Positions 11,113 through 19,019 of a stretch of DNA of 64,000 nt are shown here, in pieces. Position 1 is the first letter of the stretch, and each line of letters opens with the position of its first letter. The notes below the pieces were generated by a model. The model was not told the origin of the DNA and did no database searches. It saw only the letters and a list, made by a program, of their open reading frames with translations. Location: the NCBI GenBank assembly GCA_944390935.1, contig CALXRU010000006.1, positions 1 to 64,000 of the forward strand. Direction: 5' to 3'. The position numbers were made by a program, and so were the translations under genes. This DNA is from Acidaminococcaceae bacterium. Its GTDB lineage: Bacteria > Bacillota > Negativicutes > Acidaminococcales > Acidaminococcaceae.

Positions 11113-11154
11113 AAAAAAATAATCTAAGACCGGGCTGAAAAGTCCGGCCTTAGA
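11113..11154 (-). terminator. Intrinsic terminator of tuf
   Basis: TCTAAGGCCGG and CCGGTCTTAGA arms (11154-11123) close a hairpin, followed by a T-run including seven T (11119-11113). It separates tuf from the rpmG promoter. Confidence 0.88.
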
Positions 11155-11176
11155 TATATGCCGCTGACAGCGTTAA

Positions 11177-12367
11177 TTATTTACCTTCGATTTCGGTTAC
11201 AACACCGGCGCCAACGGTACGGCCGCCTTCGCGGATTGCAAAGCGCAGGCCCTGTTCGATAGCGATCGGGGTAATCAGTTCTACTTCCATGGTTACGTTA
11301 TCGCCAGGCATTACCATTTCTACGCCTTCCGGAAGTTCGGTTACGCCGGTTACGTCAGTCGTTCTGAAATAGAACTGCGGACGGTAGCCGTTGAAGAACG
11401 GGGTGTGACGGCCGCCTTCTTCTTTGGTCAGTACATATACTTCTGCTTTGAATTTGGTGTGCGGATGAATGCTGCCCGGTTTGGAAAGTACCTGGCCGCG
11501 TTCAATCTCTTTACGGTCTACACCGCGCAGCAAGCAGCCGATGTTGTCGCCGGCTACTGCTTCGTCGAGCAGTTTGCGGAACATTTCTACGCCGGTTACT
11601 ACGGTGCTCTTCTTTTCTTCGGAGAGGCCTACGATTTCAACGGTGTCGCCTACTTTAATGGTGCCACGTTCTACACGGCCGGTTGCTACAGTACCACGGC
11701 CGGTGATGGTGAATACGTCTTCGACAGGCATCAGGAACGGTTTGTCGGTTGCGCGTTCCGGAATAGGAATGTATGCGTCAACTGCGTCCATCAGTTCCAT
11801 GATTTTCTTTTCGTATTCAGGGTCGCCTTCCAAAGCTTTCAGTGCGGAACCTACTACGATAGGAATATCGTCGCCCGGGAAGTCATAGCTGGAGAGAAGT
11901 TCACGTACTTCCATTTCTACCAGTTCGATGAGTTCCGGATCGTCTACCATGTCGGCTTTGTTCAGGAATACTACGATTGCAGGTACGCCTACCTGGCGTG
12001 CCAGAAGGATGTGTTCGCGGGTCTGCGGCATCGGGCCGTCAGCTGCGGATACTACCAGGATTGCGCCGTCCATCTGTGCTGCGCCGGTGATCATGTTTTT
12101 AACATAGTCGGCATGGCCCGGGCAGTCAACGTGTGCATAGTGGCGGGTTGCGGTTTCATATTCTACGTGTGCGGTGTTGATGGTGATGCCGCGTTCTCTT
12201 TCTTCAGGAGCTTTATCGATCATGGAGTAATCCATGAATTCTGCGCCGCCCTGTTTTGCAAGAACTTTGGTGATTGCAGCGGTAAGAGTGGTTTTGCCAT
12301 GGTCTACGTGACCGATGGTGCCAATGTTAGCATGGGGTTTTGTTCTTTCATATTTTTGCTTTGCCAT
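11177..12367 (-). CDS. tuf: Elongation factor Tu
   Basis: EF-Tu GTPase delivering aminoacyl-tRNA to the ribosome, 396 aa, full length. G1 [13 protein letters not shown] (about residue 18), G3 [12 protein letters not shown] (about 81), G4 NKADMVDD (about 136) and the domain 3 [19 protein letters not shown] block are all present. GGAGGAAAA precedes the ATG. It has its own TTTACA-17-TAAAAT promoter and lies directly after a tRNA-Thr/Tyr/fMet/Thr/Met operon, resembling the tRNA-tufB arrangement of many bacteria. Confidence 0.98.
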   Translation of the reverse strand: MAKQKYERTKPHANIGTIGHVDHGKTTLTAAITKVLAKQGGAEFMDYSMIDKAPEERERGITINTAHVEYETATRHYAHVDCPGHADYVKNMITGAAQMDGAILVVSAADGPMPQTREHILLARQVGVPAIVVFLNKADMVDDPELIELVEMEVRELLSSYDFPGDDIPIVVGSALKALEGDPEYEKKIMELMDAVDAYIPIPERATDKPFLMPVEDVFTITGRGTVATGRVERGTIKVGDTVEIVGLSEEKKSTVVTGVEMFRKLLDEAVAGDNIGCLLRGVDRKEIERGQVLSKPGSIHPHTKFKAEVYVLTKEEGGRHTPFFNGYRPQFYFRTTDVTGVTELPEGVEMVMPGDNVTMEVELITPIAIEQGLRFAIREGGRTVGAGVVTEIEGK

Positions 12368-12421
12368 TCATTTTTCCTCCAAATCATAATGATTTTGTTT
12401 TTTATTTTGGCCTTTACGGCA

Positions 12422-12450
12422 ATTTTACCACATTGTAGGCTTGCTGTAAA
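12422..12450 (-). promoter_or_regulatory. Sigma-A promoter of tuf
   Basis: Minus strand TTTACA (12450-12445), 17-nt spacer, TAAAAT (12427-12422), about 55 nt upstream of the tuf start and downstream of the tRNA terminator. Confidence 0.75.
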
Positions 12451-12472
12451 CTATGTAACATAAGAATATAAT

Positions 12473-12500
12473 AAAAAAACCTCAATATCAAATATTGAGG
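12473..12500 (-). terminator. Terminator between tRNA operon and tuf
   Basis: Perfect 9-bp stem CCTCAATAT/ATATTGAGG with a 3-nt loop, then a T-run on the minus strand. It ends the tRNA transcript before tuf. Confidence 0.85.
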
Positions 12501-12508
12501 TAAATTTT

Positions 12509-12585
12509 TGGTGGCGGCGCACGGATTTGAACCGCGGACACTGCGGGTATGAACCGCATGCTCTAGCCAACTGAGCTACGCCGCC
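12509..12585 (-). tRNA. tRNA-Met(CAU), elongator
   Basis: Cloverleaf with acceptor GGCGGCG/CGCCGCC, encoded CCA, and anticodon loop TTCATAC (CAU). The G1-C72 pair and the lack of three G-C pairs in the anticodon stem mark it as elongator rather than initiator. An Ile2 (lysidine) identity cannot be fully excluded by eye. Confidence 0.88.
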
Positions 12586-12594
12586 ATATTTATT

Positions 12595-12670
12595 TGGAGC
12601 TGATGACCAGGATTGAACTGGTGACCTTATCCTTACCAAGGATACGCTCTGCCGACTGAGCTACATCAGC
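12595..12670 (-). tRNA. tRNA-Thr(GGU)
   Basis: Acceptor GCTGATG/CATCAGC, anticodon loop TTGGTAA (GGU), T-loop GTTCAATCC and encoded CCA. Confidence 0.93.
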
Positions 12671-12684
12671 GTCCTAACTGAATT

Positions 12685-12760
<76 letters not shown>

Positions 12761-12768
12761 ATGAAAGT

Positions 12769-12853
12769 TGGTGGAGAGGGTTGGATTCGAACCAACGAAG
12801 CGAAACGCGGCAGATTTACAGTCTGCTCCCTTTAGCCACTCGGGAACCTCTCC
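12769..12853 (-). tRNA. tRNA-Tyr(GUA)
   Basis: 85-nt type II tRNA with a long variable arm. Acceptor GGAGAGG/CCTCTCC, anticodon stem-loop CAGACTGTAAATCTG (GUA), encoded CCA. Confidence 0.94.
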
Positions 12854-12859
12854 GTATTT

Positions 12860-12935
12860 TGGAGCTGGCAATAGGACTTGAACCCACAACCTGCTGATTA
12901 CAAGTCAGCTGCTCTACCTGTTGAGCTATGCCAGC
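12860..12935 (-). tRNA. tRNA-Thr(UGU)
   Basis: First tRNA of the operon. Acceptor GCTGGCA/TGCCAGC, anticodon loop CTTGTAA (UGU) on stem GCTGA/TCAGC, encoded CCA. Confidence 0.93.
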
Positions 12936-12955
12936 ACTCGCTAGTGACAAATGAT

Positions 12956-12984
12956 ATTCTACAGTATGTTTAACCATTTGTCAA
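12956..12984 (-). promoter_or_regulatory. Promoter of the tRNA operon
   Basis: Minus strand TTGACA (12984-12979), 17-nt spacer, TAGAAT (12961-12956), about 20 nt before the first tRNA. Confidence 0.78.
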
Positions 12985-13023
12985 CAGTATTTTTACTTAT
13001 TTTTAAGATTTTTTCAGAACCTC

Positions 13024-13827
13024 TTAAAAGTAGAAATACCAAAGAGCAGCTACGGCTAATATAATACGATAATATGCGAAGCTTGTCAAGCTATATTTGT
13101 TCAAAAATTTCAAAAACCACAGTACCGAGAAGTACGAAACGATAAACGCGGTTACAAAACCGATGGCCAGCATCTGAAAATCTTCGGCTTGCAGGTAGTT
13201 GATGTGTTTCATCAAATCGTACAGGCAGGCCGCAAACATCAGCGGCACGGCAATTAAAAACGCAAACGCTGCCGCCGCTTCACGGCTTAAGCCGACAAGA
13301 AGCGCACCGGCAATGGTGCTGCCGCTGCGGGAAAAACCGGGCCACAGCGAAAGCAGCTGGAACGCGCCGACGATTGCCGCCTGTTTTAAGGTCAGCTTGT
13401 CGATGTCGTTTTCAAGCTCTGCCTGCTTGTCTTTGGTTTTGTACTCGGCGTACATCATCCAGAAAGCGCCCAGCACAAGCCCGACAGCTACCGTAAACGG
13501 TGAAAAAAGGTAAGCTTTGATATAACTGTACCCCAGATAAGCAACGCCCATTACAGGCACAATTCCGGCGGCAACATGCCATACGCTCAAACCTTTATCG
13601 GGCTGCCAGCCCTCTTTGGTAAAAAAGCGGGCAAAGCGCTCTTTGTAAATGAACACAACCGACAAAATTGCGCCCAGCTGAATAAATACATCAAACAAAT
13701 CGGCAACGGGGCCGTCGAAGCCCAGCATATTGCCGACGATAATCATGTGCCCGGTGGAAGATACCGGCAAAAATTCCGTCACGCCTTCAACTATGCCGAT
13801 GATTACGGCTATTAAATTATTATCCAT
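13024..13827 (-). CDS. uppP: Undecaprenyl-diphosphatase (BacA/UppP)
   Basis: Membrane phosphatase that converts undecaprenyl diphosphate to the monophosphate carrier used in cell-wall and O-antigen synthesis. 267 aa with about eight hydrophobic segments. Both family signatures are present: GVTEFLPVSSTGHMII (about residues 15-30) and LWPGFSRSGSTIAGALLVG (about residues 161-179). GAGG precedes ATG 13827. It lies downstream of pfkA but has its own promoter (13875-13903) and the pfkA terminator lies between them. Confidence 0.95.
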   Translation of the reverse strand: MDNNLIAVIIGIVEGVTEFLPVSSTGHMIIVGNMLGFDGPVADLFDVFIQLGAILSVVFIYKERFARFFTKEGWQPDKGLSVWHVAAGIVPVMGVAYLGYSYIKAYLFSPFTVAVGLVLGAFWMMYAEYKTKDKQAELENDIDKLTLKQAAIVGAFQLLSLWPGFSRSGSTIAGALLVGLSREAAAAFAFLIAVPLMFAACLYDLMKHINYLQAEDFQMLAIGFVTAFIVSYFSVLWFLKFLNKYSLTSFAYYRIILAVAALWYFYF

Positions 13828-13874
13828 AGTCCTCTGCTTTCTGCCCTTAAGGCTTTAGTTGCATATACTGTTTT

Positions 13875-13903
13875 ATTATACTATGCTTTTTACATTTCGC
13901 CAA
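13875..13903 (-). promoter_or_regulatory. Promoter of uppP
   Basis: Minus strand TTGGCG (13903-13898), 17-nt spacer, TATAAT (13880-13875), about 50 nt upstream of uppP. Confidence 0.65.
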
Positions 13904-13939
13904 CAAAAATATAAAATACCAATATTAAATGAACCTTAA

Positions 13940-13979
13940 AAAAGGCAAAAGTAAAGGCAGCGGCGTCCAAACCGCTGCC
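13940..13979 (-). terminator. Intrinsic terminator of pfkA
   Basis: GGCAGCGG and CCGCTGCC (13979-13956) form a perfect 8-bp stem, followed by a T-rich tract on the minus strand. It is about 40 nt after the pfkA stop. Confidence 0.8.
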
Positions 13980-14019
13980 CTTGTATATCGTTGCCGCTGA
14001 ATAATCCGTTTACGAAGCT

Positions 14020-15114
14020 TCAGTCACCAAAACATAAACCCATTTGTCTGCCTGTGCGTATAATCTCACTGTCTAACGGGACTAACCGTGGTTTAGAGGC
14101 AACCTTAGCAATAGGTTCCGTTACAATTTTGTCGCCTTGCAGTGACACCATTACGTTGTATTCCTTGCGTATGCAAGCCTCGGCTGCTGCTACACCGTAG
14201 CGGGTGGAAAGCACCCTGTCAAACGCTGTAGGCGATCCGCCGCGCTGTAAATAACCTAATACTGTACACCGCGATTCAATTCCTGTCCGTTCTTCAATTT
14301 CACGTACGAGCTTTTCGCCTGCGCCGCCAAGACGGAGCGGCTCGAAGCTTCCTTCAACTACTCTGGCTACGGACAGCTCACCCCCGATCGGTTTCGCACC
14401 TTCAGCCACAACAATAATACTGAACTTTTTACCGCTGTTTCTGCGTCCTTCAATCTTACGCAGCACGGAATTTATATCGTACGGGATTTCCGGAAGCAAA
14501 ATCACATCGGCGCCGCCCGCAATTCCTGAATGTAGGGCAATCCAGCCGGCGTAACGGCCCATAACTTCAAGCGCCATTACGCGGTGATGTGATTCCGCCG
14601 TGGTATGCAGCCTGTCCAATGCTTCTGTTGCCATCGCCATTGCAGTATCGAAACCGAATGTGCGTTCCGTACACTGCAAATCGTTGTCAATCGTCTTGGG
14701 CACTCCCACCACATTAACATTGCATTCCGCAGCAAGCTTTGCCGCGATGTTGAGGCTGCCATCCCCGCCAATAACCACAAGCGCTTCAATCTGCCTGTCG
14801 CGCAGATTTTTAACTACTTCTTCACGCTTATCATAAAAAACATACTTGCCGTTTTCTTCCACGGCAAAGTGAAAGGGGTTATCACGGTTAGTCGTTCCTA
14901 AGATCGTCCCTCCTCGTGGAAGGATCCCTGATACAGACTGGTAATCCATCAGTTTCATCGTTCCGGTAATCAAACCATTGAATCCGTTCTCTATACCATA
15001 AATCTCGTAACCGTTCTTAAGTGCTGTCTTTACAACCGCTCTGATAACTGCGTTCAATCCCGGGCAGTCACCGCCGCCCGTAAGCACTGCCAATCGTCCT
15101 TTTGCCTGTGCCAT
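14020..15114 (-). CDS. pfkA: 6-phosphofructokinase (364-aa, mixed-substrate-type PFK)
   Basis: Phosphorylates fructose 6-phosphate in glycolysis. 364 aa, longer than the 320-aa PfkA of Bacillus and typical of the group III/mixed-substrate clade. The N-terminus LAVLTGGGDCPGLNAVIRA binds the phosphoryl donor. The donor-selecting positions read GGDGS (Gly, favouring ATP) and PKTIDND (Lys, as in pyrophosphate enzymes), a combination known in some ATP-dependent actinobacterial enzymes. MGRYAGWIALHSGIAGGAD is the substrate region. It follows the BrxF-like gene by 31 nt, so they are probably co-transcribed. ATP use is likely but not certain. Confidence 0.92.
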   Translation of the reverse strand: MAQAKGRLAVLTGGGDCPGLNAVIRAVVKTALKNGYEIYGIENGFNGLITGTMKLMDYQSVSGILPRGGTILGTTNRDNPFHFAVEENGKYVFYDKREEVVKNLRDRQIEALVVIGGDGSLNIAAKLAAECNVNVVGVPKTIDNDLQCTERTFGFDTAMAMATEALDRLHTTAESHHRVMALEVMGRYAGWIALHSGIAGGADVILLPEIPYDINSVLRKIEGRRNSGKKFSIIVVAEGAKPIGGELSVARVVEGSFEPLRLGGAGEKLVREIEERTGIESRCTVLGYLQRGGSPTAFDRVLSTRYGVAAAEACIRKEYNVMVSLQGDKIVTEPIAKVASKPRLVPLDSEIIRTGRQMGLCFGD

Positions 15115-15145
15115 GATAACCCCCTCACCGGGTATAAAACCGTTA

Positions 15146-15607
15146 TTAATCTACATTCCAGAGGGTAAAGCCCTCGGCGCTGATACGGATGGACTCGGTA
15201 CCGTCAAACTTGTCATAGCAGAGTTTGCCGTCTTCCATATATCCCGGCCATGCCGTTACGATAACATATTTTTCGCTGAGTTTTGCCAAGAGGTCGGCAA
15301 TATCTATATGGAACACGGGCACAAACAAAGTTTGCAGGCGGTCCAGCATGATAACTTCCGCATCATAAGTATCCAGAATTTCGCTCATCATTGCTGCTGC
15401 CTTATCCCTGCGTTCCGCGGGAGGAATTTCCAAAAACTGTTCGGTAATTAAAAGACGGCAGTCGATATAATCCCACTTTTTGTCTTCGGCTGCTTCCCTT
15501 AAAACTTTACTTTTGCCGCTGCCCGGTTTGCCGGTAACGACAACAACCTTCACCGGTTTGGATTTAGCTTCCTCTACTACTTTTTCAAATTCCTCTACCT
15601 GATTCAT
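15146..15607 (-). CDS. Small P-loop protein, BrxF-like (BREX-3 type), orphan
   Basis: 153-aa soluble protein. A Walker A motif GKPGSGKS is at residues 26-33, a hydrophobic strand ending in Asp (AEVIMLDRLQTLF) is near residue 84, and VIVTAWPGYMEDGKLCY is near residue 114. Length, motif spacing and the AWPG-x3-G-x-L-x-Y block agree with my recollection of BrxF, the small ATPase-like protein of type 3 BREX phage defence. No other BREX gene (brxC, pglZ, methylase, helicase) is within the window: the neighbours are sigH upstream, behind a terminator, and pfkA 31 nt downstream. GGGAGGT precedes the ATG. The family match is from memory; the function here is unknown. Confidence 0.6.
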   Translation of the reverse strand: MNQVEEFEKVVEEAKSKPVKVVVVTGKPGSGKSKVLREAAEDKKWDYIDCRLLITEQFLEIPPAERRDKAAAMMSEILDTYDAEVIMLDRLQTLFVPVFHIDIADLLAKLSEKYVIVTAWPGYMEDGKLCYDKFDGTESIRISAEGFTLWNVD

Positions 15608-15682
15608 TTTCAGTTACCTCCCTTAAACTTTACGGACTTTTTACTTTGTAAAAAACATATTCGCTGTTAAAGCCCAAAATCC

Positions 15683-15727
15683 TCTAAAAAAAATAACATC
15701 ATTCAGAAATTTCTAAACGATGCTATT
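15683..15727 (-). terminator. Terminator of sigH
   Basis: AATAGCATC and GATGTTATT arms (15727-15692, one G-U) close an 18-nt loop, followed by a T-run on the minus strand. It isolates the BrxF-like gene from sigH. Confidence 0.7.
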
Positions 15728-15753
15728 TTCTGTTTCAATGTTAACGCTTTAAA

Positions 15754-16494
15754 TCAGCGTCTGGCGCTGCCGTCGCGCAAATCGCGGCTGGCAAAGCGTT
15801 CGCTGGGGTCCATCGCCAGAAGCCCGCTGTAAACGCTGTTTAAATCAGTTGCGCTGCCTTCGGTGGCGATATATTTTTCCAGTTTGCGTTTTACCCTCTG
15901 CAAAGCGTTGTCAATCGACTTGATATGGCGGTCAAGCTCTTTGGCAATTTCCTGATAGGATTTGCCGTCCAGATAGCTTATCAGCACGCGCCATTCAAGG
16001 TCGCTTAAGATGTTATTCATTTTGTTTTCGATATCGACGAATTCCTCGCGGCTGATAATCATATCCTCCGGATTGGCAACCTTAACGCCGCTGACAACGT
16101 CCATCAGGGTGCGGTCGGAATCTTCTTCGTATATCGGCTTGTTGAGCGACACGTAGGAATTAAGCGGTATATGCTTCTGGCGCGTCGCCGTTTTAATGGC
16201 AGTAATAATCTGCCTTGTAACGCACAGCTCCGCAAAAGCGCGGAAGCTGGACAGTTTGTCCCCCTTAAAATCGCGGATAGCTTTATAAAGGCCGATCATG
16301 CCTTCCTGGATGATGTCCTCGCGTTCCGCGCCGATTAAAAAGTAACTTCTGGCTTTGGCGCGCACAAATTTACGGTATTTGTGCAACAGGTATTCCTGAG
16401 CCAGCACATTATCTTCCTTGGCTTTTGCAACAACTTCCTCGTCGGTCATGTTCTCAAAAGCGCTGTATGGATTTGTCGGTGTTTCTGCGCTCAT
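15754..16494 (-). CDS. sigH: RNA polymerase sigma factor SigH (sigma-30 family)
   Basis: Sigma-70 family factor, 246 aa, of the SigH type that in sporulating Firmicutes drives early stationary genes. Region 2: ALAQ-like LAQEYLLHKYRKFVRAKARS, then EDIIQEGMIGLYKAIRDF and FAELCVTRQIITAIKTATR. Region 4: SYLDGKSYQEIAKELDRHIKSIDNALQRVKRK (split here for reading; residues about 167-198). About 25 extra residues follow region 4. Its place after yacP-rlmB is exactly that in Bacillus. The promoter TTGACG-17-TATAAT lies upstream. Negativicutes that do not sporulate often keep this gene, so its regulon here is unclear. Confidence 0.9.
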   Translation of the reverse strand: MSAETPTNPYSAFENMTDEEVVAKAKEDNVLAQEYLLHKYRKFVRAKARSYFLIGAEREDIIQEGMIGLYKAIRDFKGDKLSSFRAFAELCVTRQIITAIKTATRQKHIPLNSYVSLNKPIYEEDSDRTLMDVVSGVKVANPEDMIISREEFVDIENKMNNILSDLEWRVLISYLDGKSYQEIAKELDRHIKSIDNALQRVKRKLEKYIATEGSATDLNSVYSGLLAMDPSERFASRDLRDGSARR

Positions 16495-16550
16495 CTGAAC
16501 GCCCTCCGTTTATTTCTTTTTTAAACTTTATAAAAGTGTAGCGTATTGTA

Positions 16551-16579
16551 ATTATAATAAATATTTGCCGCTACGTCAA
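16551..16579 (-). promoter_or_regulatory. Promoter of sigH
   Basis: Minus strand TTGACG (16579-16574), 17-nt spacer, TATAAT (16556-16551), immediately after the yacP stop. The 5' UTR is about 50 nt. Confidence 0.75.
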
Positions 16580-16580
16580 A

Positions 16581-17093
16581 TTACCGGCGGCGCAGCTTTT
16601 CAAAATGCGCGCGCACATGCTCGTGCAGCCGCCCGCCCAGCTCGTTGCGGCCTGTGCCGCTTGCCGTGGCATGCATTTTTTCTTCAATCTGCTTTTTGGC
16701 GCGCTTGTATTCTTCTTTAAATTCGCGGGCTGATATGCGGTAAGCGCCGCTGCCCAGAATGTTTATCTGCTCGGCGTAATCGCTGGTAACGACAAAAACC
16801 TTGTCGCCGTTTTTGTTCAGCTCGTAGGTTTTGCGTTCAATCCACGAATCCGCCGTTTCGCCTTCGTCGGTGTAAATAACGGTTACCGCGCCGTAATTTT
16901 CTTCTTCGGCACTGCCCTGCACCTCCTGCGCGTCAAAAACAAGCAGCCCGCTGTAGCCTTTAAACACGGCGTACTCCAAAATTTTTTCGCGCAGCAAATC
17001 GCGGGCATGTTCAAGGTTGTCCTTGCGCAGCTTGGCAAAATCCGTCCAGCTGTTTATTACATTGTATCCGTCAACAATCAGCCATTCACGCAT
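16581..17093 (-). CDS. yacP: NYN/PIN-like endoribonuclease, YacP (Rae1) family
   Basis: 170-aa protein of the YacP/Rae1 family; the B. subtilis member cuts mRNA in the ribosomal A site. The family opening LIVDGYNVINSW (residues 5-16) includes the acidic D8, and TDEGETADSWIERK and VFVVTSDYAEQ (about residues 94-125) supply further acidic residues of the PIN/NYN fold. The C-terminus is basic and helical. It overlaps the end of rlmB by 8 nt, indicating coupled translation, and GAGG lies inside rlmB. Confidence 0.88.
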   Translation of the reverse strand: MREWLIVDGYNVINSWTDFAKLRKDNLEHARDLLREKILEYAVFKGYSGLLVFDAQEVQGSAEEENYGAVTVIYTDEGETADSWIERKTYELNKNGDKVFVVTSDYAEQINILGSGAYRISAREFKEEYKRAKKQIEEKMHATASGTGRNELGGRLHEHVRAHFEKLRRR

Positions 17094-17832
17094 TTTTCTG
17101 TGCCTCTAAACCGCGCTGGCGCACAACCTCGTACATTAAAACGGCACCGGCTGCCGCAGCGTTCAGCGAATTTACGCCGCCCTGCATCGGCAGGCTAACG
17201 ATAATATCGCAGTGCTCCTTAACAAGCCTGCCCAGCCCTTTGCCTTCCGCGCCGATAACAAGCACCAGCGGACCGGTTAAATTGGCTTTGGTGTAAGGCT
17301 CACCGTCCATATCGGCACCGGCAACCCAAAAGCCCTGTTTTTTCAAATCTTCAAGCTGCTGCACAATGTTGCCGATTTGGATAACCGGCACATATTCCAC
17401 CGCACCGGCCGATATTTTGGCAACAACGGCGTTCAAAGGGCAGCTGCGGCGTTTGGGCAATAAAATACCATGCACGCCTGCGGCATCCGCCGTGCGTATT
17501 ATAGCGCCAAGGTTCTGCGGGTCCTGCAATTCGTCCAGCAGCAGCAAAAACGGCGCTTCGTTTTTGTCAGCGGCTTTCTTTAATGCGTCCTCCAGTGTTT
17601 TAAAGGCCACCGGCGCGGCATAAGCCACCACACCCTGATGGCGCACGCCCTGAGCCAGCTTGTCCAGCTTATCGCTTTTTACAAATTCCACCGCCACGTT
17701 TCTTGCTTTGGCGGCGGCAATAATTTCCGTTACGCCCTTCGCGCCGTCCTGCACCATAATTTTGTTCAGCGCGCGTCCGCTGCGCAGTGCTTCCGTTACC
17801 GGGTTCCTGCCGGCAATAAATTCTTCCTTCAT
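17086..17832 (-). CDS. rlmB: 23S rRNA (guanosine-2'-O-)-methyltransferase RlmB/TrmH family
   Basis: SPOUT-family rRNA methyltransferase. From ATG 17832 it has 248 aa; a GTG three codons upstream (17841) is possible and the ribosome site GGTGAG suits the ATG. N-terminal substrate-binding domain (IAGRNPVTEALRSG). SPOUT motif 1 LDELQDPQNLGAIIRTADAA (about residue 105), motif 2 LVIGAEGKGLGRLVKEHCD (about 190) and motif 3 MQGGVNSLNAAAAGAVLMYE (about 216) are intact. It starts 11 nt after thyX and overlaps yacP. Confidence 0.92.
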   Translation of the reverse strand: MKEEFIAGRNPVTEALRSGRALNKIMVQDGAKGVTEIIAAAKARNVAVEFVKSDKLDKLAQGVRHQGVVAYAAPVAFKTLEDALKKAADKNEAPFLLLLDELQDPQNLGAIIRTADAAGVHGILLPKRRSCPLNAVVAKISAGAVEYVPVIQIGNIVQQLEDLKKQGFWVAGADMDGEPYTKANLTGPLVLVIGAEGKGLGRLVKEHCDIIVSLPMQGGVNSLNAAAAGAVLMYEVVRQRGLEAQKNA

Positions 17833-17843
17833 CGCGCTCACCG

Positions 17844-18542
17844 TTACTGCTTTTTGGCAGCTTCCTTCGCCTTTAAAATAGCGGCAAGGCGGCCGCAGCT
17901 CATCGCGCCTTCACGGCAAATGCCTTCGCTTACGCAGGTCGGGCCGGCGTTTTCAAAAATTACCGGCGCAACACGTTTGCATTCCGCCAGCATTGCCTCT
18001 GCCAGCGCACGGATTTCCCACTGGGCACGCATGCAGCAGCGCAGGCTGAAAAAGTTCAGCAGCGAGCGTGCGTTAAAAGTGCAGACGATTTTGGTTTCCG
18101 CAGCGTTGGGCAGCACATAACGCGCGTCCTCCGCAGGGATGCCCATTTCCGTAAATTTGTTGTAAGTGTCCTGCAATTTCTGCATCAGCGCCTCAAACTC
18201 CGCTTTGGCTTCCGGCCTTGCTGCGATGCTCGGCGGCATGATGGTTTCAAAGTTATGCTCTTTAACATACCGCTGCGACTGCTGCGAATACGACGCAATG
18301 CGGTGGCGTACCAGCTGATGCGTCAGCACGCGCGAAACGCCTTCAATCGCAAAGGTAAAGGTTACATGTTCCAAAGTGGAAAAATGCCCCATGGAAACAA
18401 GCTTGCGCACCAGCGTAGCAGCCTGTTCGTCAGAGATTTTTTCTTCAAGCTGCGCCGCGCCGATAGGCGAATAGCAAAGGCGCGCGCTCATGGCAACGGT
18501 CTTTTCGGGTTCCGGCGTATGCCTCAGTAATTTTACCTGCAT
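17844..18542 (-). CDS. thyX: FAD-dependent thymidylate synthase ThyX
   Basis: Makes dTMP from dUMP using FAD and methylene-tetrahydrofolate. 232 aa. The ThyX motif [14 protein letters not shown] is at about residues 79-92, and the dUMP-binding segment with [16 protein letters not shown] is near residue 168. GAGGTG precedes ATG 18542. It sits between mrnC and rlmB, a place where Bacillus has no gene, so it is an insertion in the conserved cluster. No thyA is visible in the window. Confidence 0.95.
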   Translation of the reverse strand: MQVKLLRHTPEPEKTVAMSARLCYSPIGAAQLEEKISDEQAATLVRKLVSMGHFSTLEHVTFTFAIEGVSRVLTHQLVRHRIASYSQQSQRYVKEHNFETIMPPSIAARPEAKAEFEALMQKLQDTYNKFTEMGIPAEDARYVLPNAAETKIVCTFNARSLLNFFSLRCCMRAQWEIRALAEAMLAECKRVAPVIFENAGPTCVSEGICREGAMSCGRLAAILKAKEAAKKQ

Positions 18543-18551
18543 TTTTTCACC

Positions 18552-19019
18552 TCATTTTTTCAAACCTTCAAGTATTATAGCAAAAGCTTTATCCAAAATT
18601 TCTTCCAGACGCTCCTCATCCTCGCGCAGAAACAGCCAGCCAATCAACGCTTCAAACGCCGTGCTCATGCGGTATTCATGCACGCTGGCGCTTTTGGGCA
18701 CTGTTGATTTGGTGTTGCGCCCGCGTTTAACGACGGTCATTTCTTCTTCCGTCAGCGTATCTTTCAATGCCTCCAGTGCTTTGGCCTGGCACACTGCCGA
18801 TACGGCTTTGGAACTGAAATCGTGTATCACACGGATATGGCTGGACACTGCCAGAAAGCGCAGGCGCACGTACAGCGAAAACACAACGTCGCCGATGTAC
18901 GCCAGTAAAATCGGGTTCAGCTTATCTGCGTCCGGTAAAGCAGTTCCGGCAGCCTCCAGGGCTGCCAGAGCATGTTGTTTAACTAATTTATACTGTTCAA
19001 ACTTCACTGTTTTTTCCAC
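18552..19019 (-). CDS. mrnC: Mini-ribonuclease III (23S rRNA maturation)
   Basis: RNase III catalytic domain without a dsRNA-binding domain, 155 aa, which in Firmicutes matures 23S rRNA. The motif PILLAYIGDVVFSLYVRLRF includes catalytic Asp; YRMSTAFEALIGWLFLR (about residues 116-132) gives the second acidic site. It starts at a GTG (19019) inside the end of cysS, with a 16-nt overlap and AGGGTG before it, so translation is coupled to cysS. Confidence 0.93.
   Translation of the reverse strand: MEKTVKFEQYKLVKQHALAALEAAGTALPDADKLNPILLAYIGDVVFSLYVRLRFLAVSSHIRVIHDFSSKAVSAVCQAKALEALKDTLTEEEMTVVKRGRNTKSTVPKSASVHEYRMSTAFEALIGWLFLREDEERLEEILDKAFAIILEGLKK

Noticed and set aside
15146-15607. Complete BREX defence island
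   Set aside because: None of the other BREX genes occurs in the window; only one small protein resembles a component.
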